From Candidatus Uhrbacteria bacterium (GTDB taxonomy: Bacteria; Patescibacteriota; Patescibacteriia; UBA9934; GWF2-40-263), in NCBI GenBank assembly GCA_016205975.1, contig JACQSK010000021.1, forward strand, positions 1 to 36,323: DNA of 36,323 nucleotides, read 5' to 3'. The notes beneath the pieces were generated by a model that saw only the letters and a program-made list of their open reading frames with translations, made no database searches and had not been told where the DNA came from. The translations under genes and the position numbers were made by a program. Position 1 is the stretch's first letter, and each line of letters opens with the position of its first letter. Positions 26,710-34,849 of the stretch are shown piece by piece.

Positions 26710-29370
26710 ATGATGCAAAATAACTTCACACGGAAATCTCAAGAAGCGCTCCAGATGGCGCACCACGTCGCGGTCGAGCACGGTCAGCAGGCGCTTGAAC
26801 CCATCCACCTCCTCTCTGCCCTTTTGGAACAAGACGATGGTGTCGTGGGCGCGGTCATCGACAAAGTCACGCCCGCGCGCGGACGCCTGCGCGGCGAGGT
26901 CGAAAAGATTCTCGGTTCCCTCCCCCGCACGTCAGGCCCTGTCCCCGCTGGCGGCATGGCGCAGATGTATATGAGCCAGCAAATGGCTGACGTGCTGAGT
27001 GCCGCGCACAAGAAAGCAAAATCGTTTTCCGATGAGTTCATTTCAACCGAGCATCTCCTGCTGGGGCTTCTTGGCAACAAGGCGATCGCGCGGCTTCTGT
27101 CGGGCTATGAGATCGTCGAAGAAAAGATCATGGTCGCGCTCAAGGAGATTCGCGGTACGCAGCGCGTGGACTCACCGGACCCGGAGGGCCGCTACCAGGC
27201 GCTGCAAAAATATGGCCAGGACTTGACCGAGCAAGCCCGCAACGGAAAGCTCGATCCGATTATCGGCCGGGACGCCGAGATTCGTCGCGTCATGCAGGTC
27301 CTCTCGCGCCGTACCAAAAATAACCCCGTTTTGATCGGCGAGGCCGGCGTGGGAAAGACGGCCATTATCGAAGGCCTGGCTCAGCGTATTGCCTCTGGCG
27401 ATGTCCCCGAATCGCTCAAAGAAAAGGCGGTCGTCGCCCTGGATCTCGGGTCCATGGTCGCCGGCACGAAGTATCGCGGAGAGTTTGAGGACCGCCTCAA
27501 GGCCGTCATCAAGGAAATCGAAGCCTCGCAGGGCAAGATTATTTTGTTTATCGACGAGCTGCACACACTCGTGGGGACGGGCACGACCGAAGGCGGATCG
27601 CTGGACGCCTCCAACATGCTCAAGCCCGCGCTCGCCCGAGGCGACCTTCGTGCCGTGGGGGCGACGACGCTCAAGGAGTATCAAAAGTACATCGAAAAAG
27701 ATCCTGCGCTTGAGCGCCGCTTCCAGCCGGTGATGGTTGAGGAGCCAACCGTCCAAGACACGATTGCGATCCTGCGCGGCATCAAAGAAAAATATGAGGT
27801 GCACCACGGTGTGCGTATTTCTGATCCGTCGATCGTCGCGGCAGCAGAACTCTCGTACCGCTATATCACCGACCGTCACCTTCCCGACAAGGCCGTTGAC
27901 CTCATTGACGAGGCAGGTTCGATGTTGCGCATGCAAATTGACTCCATGCCCGAGGAGCTTGACCACCTCAAGCGCGATCTCATGCGTTTGGAGATCGAAC
28001 AAAAGGCGCTTGCCAAGGAAGACGACAAGGAATCAAAAGCTCGACTTTCAGAGATCGAGAAGCAAGTCGCGGACCTGCGAGAGCAAACAGAAGGCCTTGA
28101 GGGTCGCTGGCAAAACGAGAAAACACGCATCACGACGATTCAAAACATCAAGTCCGAGATTGACCAGCTGCGCGCTTCCGCTGAAATAGAGGAACGCCGA
28201 GGAGACCTTGAGAAAGTCGCGGAGATTCGCTACGCACGGATTCCCGAGCGCGAGGGCGCTCTCCATCAGGCGGAGAAAGAACTGACCGCTCTTCAAAAAG
28301 AGCGCGGACTCCTTAAGGAGGTCGTGGGCGAGGAAGACGTGGCGCTTGTCGTGTCGCGTTGGACGCATATCCCCGTTTCAAAAATGCTCGAGTCGGAAAT
28401 GACCAAGCTCGCACGCATGGAGGAGGAACTCGCCAAGCGCGTCGTGGGTCAAGAGGAAGCCATCACGGCCGTCTCAAACGCTCTGCGCCGCTCACGCGCC
28501 GGCATCGGCGAGGAGAAGCGCCCGATTGGGTCGTTTATCTTCCTAGGTCCAACCGGAGTAGGAAAAACCGAACTGGCCAAGGCACTCGCGGCGTTTATGT
28601 TCAACGAAGAGACTGCACTTGTGCGCCTGGACATGAGCGAGTACATGGAGAAGCACTCCACTTCCAAGATCATCGGCTCCCCTCCTGGCTATGTTGGCTA
28701 CGAAGAAGGAGGTCAGCTCACGGAGATCGTGCGCCGCAAACCCTACTGTGTCCTCTTGCTCGACGAGATCGAGAAAGCTCATCCGGATACGTTCAACCTG
28801 CTCCTTCAGATTCTAGACGACGGCCACCTCACCGACGCAAAGGGTCGCAAAGTAAACTTCAAGAACACGATCATCATCATGACCAGCAACATTGGTTCGG
28901 AATACATTTTGAACGCTGGGCAAACAAAAGCCGCGATGGGATTTGAGGATGGCGACGGGGCGATGTCTCAAGAAGACGAAACCCGCGACCGCGTGATGGC
29001 CATGCTCAAAGATCACTTCCGTCCGGAGTTTCTCAATCGCATCGACGATACGATAGTCTTCCATTCACTCAAAGAGGATCAAATTGAAAAGATTGTCGAG
29101 CTCCAGCTCGCCATCATAAGCGCACGTCTCAAAGAACAGCGCGGCATCACGATCACGATTTCCGATGCGGCCAAGAAGCTCTTGGCCGCGCGCGGCTTCG
29201 ACCCCACGTATGGTGCCCGCCCGCTTAAGCGTGTCATTCAGTCGCTGATCCTCGATCCGTTGGCGATGAAGATCGTCTCAAACGAGATCAGCCAGGACTG
29301 TGAGGTCGCCGTCGGCGCCAAGGGCGAGGAGATCACACTGAAGGCGACGAAGAGGAAGAATTTGGTATAA
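26710..29370 (+). CDS. clpB: ATP-dependent chaperone ClpB
   Basis: Two AAA+ modules ([37 protein letters not shown]), middle coiled coil, Clp N-domain. Confidence 0.97.
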   Translation: MMQNNFTRKSQEALQMAHHVAVEHGQQALEPIHLLSALLEQDDGVVGAVIDKVTPARGRLRGEVEKILGSLPRTSGPVPAGGMAQMYMSQQMADVLSAAHKKAKSFSDEFISTEHLLLGLLGNKAIARLLSGYEIVEEKIMVALKEIRGTQRVDSPDPEGRYQALQKYGQDLTEQARNGKLDPIIGRDAEIRRVMQVLSRRTKNNPVLIGEAGVGKTAIIEGLAQRIASGDVPESLKEKAVVALDLGSMVAGTKYRGEFEDRLKAVIKEIEASQGKIILFIDELHTLVGTGTTEGGSLDASNMLKPALARGDLRAVGATTLKEYQKYIEKDPALERRFQPVMVEEPTVQDTIAILRGIKEKYEVHHGVRISDPSIVAAAELSYRYITDRHLPDKAVDLIDEAGSMLRMQIDSMPEELDHLKRDLMRLEIEQKALAKEDDKESKARLSEIEKQVADLREQTEGLEGRWQNEKTRITTIQNIKSEIDQLRASAEIEERRGDLEKVAEIRYARIPEREGALHQAEKELTALQKERGLLKEVVGEEDVALVVSRWTHIPVSKMLESEMTKLARMEEELAKRVVGQEEAITAVSNALRRSRAGIGEEKRPIGSFIFLGPTGVGKTELAKALAAFMFNEETALVRLDMSEYMEKHSTSKIIGSPPGYVGYEEGGQLTEIVRRKPYCVLLLDEIEKAHPDTFNLLLQILDDGHLTDAKGRKVNFKNTIIIMTSNIGSEYILNAGQTKAAMGFEDGDGAMSQEDETRDRVMAMLKDHFRPEFLNRIDDTIVFHSLKEDQIEKIVELQLAIISARLKEQRGITITISDAAKKLLAARGFDPTYGARPLKRVIQSLILDPLAMKIVSNEISQDCEVAVGAKGEEITLKATKRKNLV

Positions 29371-29371
29371 T
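29363..29371 (+). promoter_or_regulatory. Extended -10 (TGgTATAAT) overlapping the clpB stop codon
   Basis: 10 nt between the -10 and ATG 29382. Confidence 0.7.
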
Positions 29372-29381
29372 AGTACTACCT

Positions 29382-30785
29382 ATGAGATGGCTGAGTTTTT
29401 TTGTATTGAGTGCGGTTATCTTCACGCTCCCCTCCCGCCTGCTGGCCGAGGAAGACGTTTTGTTCAATCCGGATTTTTTGCTTTCCGATGCGGATCTTTT
29501 TGATGCGGACAGTATGACCCTCACGGACGTCTCGCGCTTCTTGACGCGCGGGGGTTTGTCCGCGTATTCGGACACGGACATCGACGGTGCGCGGAGGACG
29601 GCGGCGCAGATCGTGTGGAACGCCTCGCAGGAGTTTTCGCTCAGCCCGAAGTTTCTCTTGACGCTCCTGCAGCGCGAGCAGAGCTTGGTCGAAGATCCGA
29701 CGCCATCGGAGGACCAACTGGCCTGGGCCATGGGCTATGCCGTGTGCGACGATTGCTCAAAGTCGGATCCCCGCATCCAAAAGTTTAAGGGCTTCGCTGC
29801 GCAAGTCCACTACGCGGCCGAGCGCATCCGCGAGTCCTACCTCGCCGATCTGGAACGGCGCGGCTACACCGAGACGGGCGTGGGCCCAGGCATCGAGATC
29901 ACGATCGACAATACGACGGTCACGCCGGTGAACTTCGCGACCGCTTCGCTGTACACCTACACCCCGCACCTGCACGGCAACAAAAACTTTGTCACGATCT
30001 GGGAGCACTGGTTCGGCCAGGAGTATCTCACCGGTTCGCTCTTGCAAGACAAGGACACGGGCGGCATCTGGCTCATCCAGTACGGCGCGCGCCGGCCGAT
30101 CACTTCGCGCGCCGCGTTCTTTTCGCGCTTCAACGCGAGCGCGCTGGTGGCCGTGAGCGGGACGACACTTGAATCGTATCCCGTAGGCGCGCCGATCAGC
30201 TTCCCGAATTATTCCCTCTTGCGCTCGCCCGGCGGAACGGTCTACTTGCTCGTGGACGACACGCGCCGCGGGTTCACGTCCCAGGAAGCCTTCCGTTCGA
30301 TTGGATTCAGTCCGGATGAAATTACGGATGTGAGCTGGGACGACCTGAATGTGTACATAGAGGGCGAACCCATTACGACCGAGACGCTCTATCCGCAGGG
30401 CGCGCTCCTGCAGAACAACGTGACCGGCGGCGTGTTCTATGTTGAGAACGGCGAGAAGCATCCCATCGTCTCTAGGGAGATCCTCGCGAGCCGTTTCTCC
30501 TCCCAGACGATCGTCCCCGTCGAGCCCGAGAACCTCGACAGCTACCCGCGCGGCGACGAGATCGGTTTCGCTGACGGCACGCTCATCGGTGTTGCCGGCT
30601 CCCCGGACATCTTCGTCGTCTCCGAAGGCGACCGCCGACCCATCGTGGACGAGGTGACGTTCTTCACCTACGGCTGGAGTTTTGATCAGGTCGTGTGGAC
30701 CAACGAACGCTCGGTGCTCCTGCATCCCTTAGGCGCCGCCCTCTCGACGGACCTGGATGAAGGAATCCTGATCGCCTCAAATTAG
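29382..30785 (+). CDS. Secreted protein: lysozyme-like N-terminal region plus about four ~60-aa repeats
   Basis: Signal peptide MRWLSFFVLSAVIFTLPSRLLAEE; IVWNASQEFSLSPKFLLTLLQREQSLV; repeats of the form G-x-L...(V/I)(Y/F/W)xV...RRPI...F...YPxGxxI. Confidence 0.65.
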   Translation: MRWLSFFVLSAVIFTLPSRLLAEEDVLFNPDFLLSDADLFDADSMTLTDVSRFLTRGGLSAYSDTDIDGARRTAAQIVWNASQEFSLSPKFLLTLLQREQSLVEDPTPSEDQLAWAMGYAVCDDCSKSDPRIQKFKGFAAQVHYAAERIRESYLADLERRGYTETGVGPGIEITIDNTTVTPVNFATASLYTYTPHLHGNKNFVTIWEHWFGQEYLTGSLLQDKDTGGIWLIQYGARRPITSRAAFFSRFNASALVAVSGTTLESYPVGAPISFPNYSLLRSPGGTVYLLVDDTRRGFTSQEAFRSIGFSPDEITDVSWDDLNVYIEGEPITTETLYPQGALLQNNVTGGVFYVENGEKHPIVSREILASRFSSQTIVPVEPENLDSYPRGDEIGFADGTLIGVAGSPDIFVVSEGDRRPIVDEVTFFTYGWSFDQVVWTNERSVLLHPLGAALSTDLDEGILIASN

Positions 30786-30787
30786 CT

Positions 30788-31585
30788 ATGCTCGTCTTTG
30801 CCGCGATCACACCCCACACGCCGCTCCTCATTCCCACGATCGGAAAGGAGAACCTGAAGGCCATGACGAGCAGCGTACAAGCGCTTGAGCGTCTGGCTGA
30901 GGATTTTTATCTTGCGCGGCCGGACACCGTGATCGTTCTCTCGAGCCACGCGACGGTGTACAGGCATGCTTTTGCGATCAACTTGCACGACGAGTATCTG
31001 ATTGACTTTAAGGACTTCGGCGACCTGCGTACGTTCAAAACCGTGAAGCCTGACCTGTTGACGATCACGCAAATCCAGCGCGCCTTGCGTGATGCCCGCG
31101 TGCCCTTCACGCTGGACTCCGACGCATCGCTGGATTACGGCACGGGCGTCCCGCTTACCTTCCTGCTCGCGCACTCGTCGGATGTTCAGCTCGTTCCGCT
31201 GTCGCACTCCGGCTGCGCGCCACGCGAGCATGTGCGCATGGGACACACGCTCAAGGACGTCATCGACGCAAGCCCCAAGCGCATCGCCGTCATCGCTTCA
31301 GGCGACCTGTCCCACGCGCTCACCTCTGCTTCGCCTCTGGGTTTCCGTCCAGAGGGCCAGGCGTACGACGAACGCGTGCTTGAGGCGGTGAAGAACCAGT
31401 CGCTCTCCACGCTTTTGCATACGCCGGAGCGTGTGCTCACGAGCGCGGGCCAGTGCCTGCAGGAACAGCTTCTGATCCTCATGGGCGTCTTGGAAAAAAG
31501 AAACACGCGACCGGAAGTGCTGAGCTATGAGTCTCCGTTTGGCGTGGGATATCTGGTCGCGGAGTTTCATCTGACGGACCTATGA
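30788..31585 (+). CDS. LigB/MEMO1 superfamily protein (class III extradiol dioxygenase-like / AmmeMemoRadiSam B-like)
   Basis: ITPHTPLLIPTIG, VIVLSSH, DYGTGVPLTFLLAH, VIASGDLSHALT, FGVGYLVAEF. Confidence 0.75.
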   Translation: MLVFAAITPHTPLLIPTIGKENLKAMTSSVQALERLAEDFYLARPDTVIVLSSHATVYRHAFAINLHDEYLIDFKDFGDLRTFKTVKPDLLTITQIQRALRDARVPFTLDSDASLDYGTGVPLTFLLAHSSDVQLVPLSHSGCAPREHVRMGHTLKDVIDASPKRIAVIASGDLSHALTSASPLGFRPEGQAYDERVLEAVKNQSLSTLLHTPERVLTSAGQCLQEQLLILMGVLEKRNTRPEVLSYESPFGVGYLVAEFHLTDL

Positions 31586-33408
31586 TCGCCGAGGTGTATC
31601 CGTTCAAGCGCACGAGCCGCGCCTTGTCCGCGTTTGATTATCTTGTGCCCGAGATGCTCTCGGTGCGCCGCGGAATGTTCGTCGAGATCCCGTATCGCCA
31701 ATCTCGGCTCGTGGGCGTGGTCAAACGCGTCAAGGACCATCCCGTGCGCGGCATCGCGTTGAAGTCGATCAGCCGCGTCCGGGAGGACACGGCCTTGAGG
31801 GAGGACGAGCTCTCTTTTTTTGAATCGCTCAGCCGCGAGCTGTTCCAGTCCACCGCGACCGTGCTGCACCACGCCTTCCCGCAGATTCCAAAAACAAAAG
31901 AGACGAAAACCGCGTCCGCATCTGTGCCCGCTCTGCCGCTCACGCTTCCCAAAAGCGATGCACAGACGGCTGAGCGGCTGGTGAGACTCATGCGTGAACG
32001 ATCCAAGGCGTTCATTCAGACGCCTGACATCCGACGCGCCGCCGCGCTCATTCTGGGATACGCACACAGCACCGAGAACCAAAAACTCCTCATCCTCGCG
32101 CCCACGCTGCGCGATGTGGAACTGATGCGCTCGCGGCTCGCGGGGATCAACCCGTGGATCATCACAGGCGAGGAATCAGCACTCGAACGGTTCCGTCGCT
32201 GGAAGGCTTTCCGCGAGGCGCCCGAGGGCGTGCTCATGGGAACACGCACCGCGGGCCTCATGATCGACGCCTCGGTCACGACGATTTTTTTGGTGCGCGC
32301 GGGTGAGAGTGGCCACAAACAGGAAGACCGCAATCCACGCTATGACATGCGTGAACTGGTCTGGAACCTGCACGAGTCGTTTTCTGCAAACCTGTTTTGT
32401 CTGGATGTCGTCCCTCGCGCGCAAACGCTCGTACGCTTTGCCGCCTCCGAAATCCTGTCTTGGCCCGCCGCCCTGGATGAGCGTGTCATCGACATTCACA
32501 AAGACGCCGACCGCCGCGCGCGCACCATTTCCTGGGAGGCGGAACAAGCCCTCCTGAGCGCGCTGCCTCGCGGGCCTGTGCTGTGCGTACACAACCAAAA
32601 GGGCTCGGCGCGCCTCATCGTGTGTCGCGCGTGCGGGGTTCGGCCGACGTGCCCCCACTGCCAAACTTCCTTGTCCGCGTTTACCCACACGCTCGCGTGC
32701 GCTCGATGCCATCACAAGGAACCCCTGCGGCTCTCCTGCGCGCAATGTCGAAGCACGAACCTCGCGCGCATCGGCCCCGGCAATCAGGAAGTCGCGCGCG
32801 AACTCAAACAGCTCTTCCCACTCGCGACCGTCGCGATCGTAGATAAAGACCACCCAGGGCAAGGCCACGCGGATATCCTGGTCGCCACGTCGTTTTATCT
32901 GGAAGCCTGTTACGATCCCTTCCGTCCGGAACGGTTCGCCGCGGTCCTGCTCGTGGACGTAGACGCGCCGCTCTACAACGCACAGCCGTCCGCGATCGAG
33001 TCCCTGACGCGCAACCTGTGGCAGTGGCGCGCGCTGGCCTACACCTCGCGCGCGCCGTTTCTCGTCCAGACGACAAATCCCGCGCTGGTTCAAACGGCAC
33101 TTGAGGATCCCGACGCGCTCTTGCGCGAGGACGTGCGATCGCGCGAAAGCTATCACCTGCCGCCCTTCACCCGCTGGTACCGCGTGACACTGAAGGAAGA
33201 AGAACCTCGCAAGGCGCAGATCGCGCTCTCAGAACTCAAGGATCGCCTCGCCCTGTTACCGGGCGTCATCTTCGGCGCAACAACATCTCGTCCAGGTGCG
33301 GACGCGATCCTGGAGCTCGGCATTCCCGCCCAGGGCGTAAGCGCGCTCCAGCCAGTCTTCTCATCCCTCCCCGATCGCTATATTATTGACACAGACCTTT
33401 TTTCCTGA
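31582..33408 (+). CDS. priA: PriA-like primosomal protein N' with degenerate ATPase motifs
   Basis: Zinc region VCRACGVRPTCPHCQTSL...CARCHHKEPLRLSCAQCRS; LMGTRTAGLM and PRYDMREL match PriA, but no GxGKT or DEEH. Confidence 0.85.
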   Translation: MIAEVYPFKRTSRALSAFDYLVPEMLSVRRGMFVEIPYRQSRLVGVVKRVKDHPVRGIALKSISRVREDTALREDELSFFESLSRELFQSTATVLHHAFPQIPKTKETKTASASVPALPLTLPKSDAQTAERLVRLMRERSKAFIQTPDIRRAAALILGYAHSTENQKLLILAPTLRDVELMRSRLAGINPWIITGEESALERFRRWKAFREAPEGVLMGTRTAGLMIDASVTTIFLVRAGESGHKQEDRNPRYDMRELVWNLHESFSANLFCLDVVPRAQTLVRFAASEILSWPAALDERVIDIHKDADRRARTISWEAEQALLSALPRGPVLCVHNQKGSARLIVCRACGVRPTCPHCQTSLSAFTHTLACARCHHKEPLRLSCAQCRSTNLARIGPGNQEVARELKQLFPLATVAIVDKDHPGQGHADILVATSFYLEACYDPFRPERFAAVLLVDVDAPLYNAQPSAIESLTRNLWQWRALAYTSRAPFLVQTTNPALVQTALEDPDALLREDVRSRESYHLPPFTRWYRVTLKEEEPRKAQIALSELKDRLALLPGVIFGATTSRPGADAILELGIPAQGVSALQPVFSSLPDRYIIDTDLFS

Positions 33409-33414
33409 TAGCTT
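33386..33414 (+). promoter_or_regulatory. Putative def promoter
   Basis: TTGACA (33386-33391), 17-nt spacer containing TGa, weak -10 TAGCTT (33409-33414); 8 nt to ATG 33423. Confidence 0.5.
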
Positions 33415-33422
33415 GTGCGCCT

Positions 33423-33893
33423 ATGAACCTCCGAGCTGTCCTCACGCATCCAAACGATCGCCTTCGCCAAAAAGCGAAGGAAGTTCCGGTCGGCGAGATT
33501 GCCTCCAAGGAGATCCAGCAAGTGATTGATGATCTCGTGGACACGATGGGTGTTGAAAACGGCGTCGGTCTGGCCGCGCCGCAGATCGGCGCGCACCGGC
33601 GCATCATCGTGACGGACGTGGATGGCGTCCTGGTGCTCGTGAACCCGGAGATCATCGGGAAATCCCTGCGCAAGATTGATTTTGAGGAAGGCTGTCTGTC
33701 CGTGCCCGGCGTGTACGGTCTGGTGCGCCGCCACCGCGAGGTGAAGGTGCGCGCGCTCAATCGCCACGGCGAACCCATTACGATCAAAGCTTCCGGACTC
33801 CTGGCGATCGTGCTCCAACATGAGACAGATCACCTGGACGGGATCCTTTTTACCGACAAGGTCGTACGCTACACGAGCCCGCCACGGATGTAA
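33423..33893 (+). CDS. def: Peptide deformylase
   Basis: GVGLAAPQIG, EGCLSVPG, HETDH motifs. Confidence 0.97.
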   Translation: MNLRAVLTHPNDRLRQKAKEVPVGEIASKEIQQVIDDLVDTMGVENGVGLAAPQIGAHRRIIVTDVDGVLVLVNPEIIGKSLRKIDFEEGCLSVPGVYGLVRRHREVKVRALNRHGEPITIKASGLLAIVLQHETDHLDGILFTDKVVRYTSPPRM

Positions 33894-33894
33894 T

Positions 33895-34842
33895 ATGAGA
33901 ATCATCTTTTTTGGCACGCCTGCTTTCTCCGTCCCGTTTTTGCAAACCCTCATCGACGACCCAGACATGGAGGTCGTCGCTGTTGTGTCCCAGGGTGATA
34001 AAGCCGCTGGCCGCGGCGGTACGGTCCAGCCCTCCACGATCAAGACGCTCGCGCTCGCGCACAGCATTCCTGTCCTCACGCCCGCATCGCTCAAGACGGA
34101 CATGAGCATCACAGAACAGCTCACAGACCTACGCGCGGACGCGTTCGTGGTCGTCGCGTATGGAAAGCTGATCCCCAAGACCATCCTCGATCTTGCGCCT
34201 CTGGGCGTGGTGAACGTCCATCCGTCGCTTTTGCCACGCCACCGTGGGCCTTCTCCGATGCAGTGGGCGATTGCTGCTGGCGATGCCATAAGCGGCGTAA
34301 CCATCATGCGGCTTGACGAAGGCATGGACACGGGGCCGGTCCTTTCGTTTGAAACCATCGAGCTCGATGCGGAGGAAACGTACACGACCCTCGCGCGCAA
34401 GGTGCAGGCCGTTGGCGCGCCGCTGTTGCTCTCAACGCTCAAGCGACACGGACGCAGCGAGATCGTGCCCCTGCGTCAGGACGACTCCAAAGCGACACTC
34501 ACGCGTCTGCTCGAGCGCAAAGACGGCCATGCGGACTGGACCAAACCGATGGCCGAGATCGAGCGTCTCGCACGCGCCTACAACGAGTGGCCAGGGCTCT
34601 GGTGCCTGTGGACGCGCGGCGGGCAGGAGCCGCAGAGGCTGAAACTGACAACGATCCGTCCCGCAGATTTTGTTGCCGACGTCTCGCCCGGGACGGTCAC
34701 GATCAAGGATGACCGATTGTTCGTTGACTGTCAGGATGGGACGCTGGAGATCCTCGAGCTCCAACCAGAGGGCAAATCAAAAATGCCCGCGAGGGCATTC
34801 ATTCAGGGGAACCGGGAAATCCAAAACGCACAGCTTGCCTGA
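33895..34842 (+). CDS. fmt: Methionyl-tRNA formyltransferase
   Basis: MRIIFFGTPAFSVPFLQTL; VVNVHPSLLPRHRGPSPMQWAI; follows def. Confidence 0.96.
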   Translation: MRIIFFGTPAFSVPFLQTLIDDPDMEVVAVVSQGDKAAGRGGTVQPSTIKTLALAHSIPVLTPASLKTDMSITEQLTDLRADAFVVVAYGKLIPKTILDLAPLGVVNVHPSLLPRHRGPSPMQWAIAAGDAISGVTIMRLDEGMDTGPVLSFETIELDAEETYTTLARKVQAVGAPLLLSTLKRHGRSEIVPLRQDDSKATLTRLLERKDGHADWTKPMAEIERLARAYNEWPGLWCLWTRGGQEPQRLKLTTIRPADFVADVSPGTVTIKDDRLFVDCQDGTLEILELQPEGKSKMPARAFIQGNREIQNAQLA

Positions 34843-34849
34843 AATAGTC

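Noticed and set aside
28359-28946. 195-aa plus-strand ORF inside clpB
   Set aside because: Alternate frame of a conserved AAA+ module; composition is a frame-shifted artefact.
34780-34805. TGCCC-gcga-GGGCA hairpin near the fmt 3' end
   Set aside because: Short, inside coding sequence and without a proper T tract.
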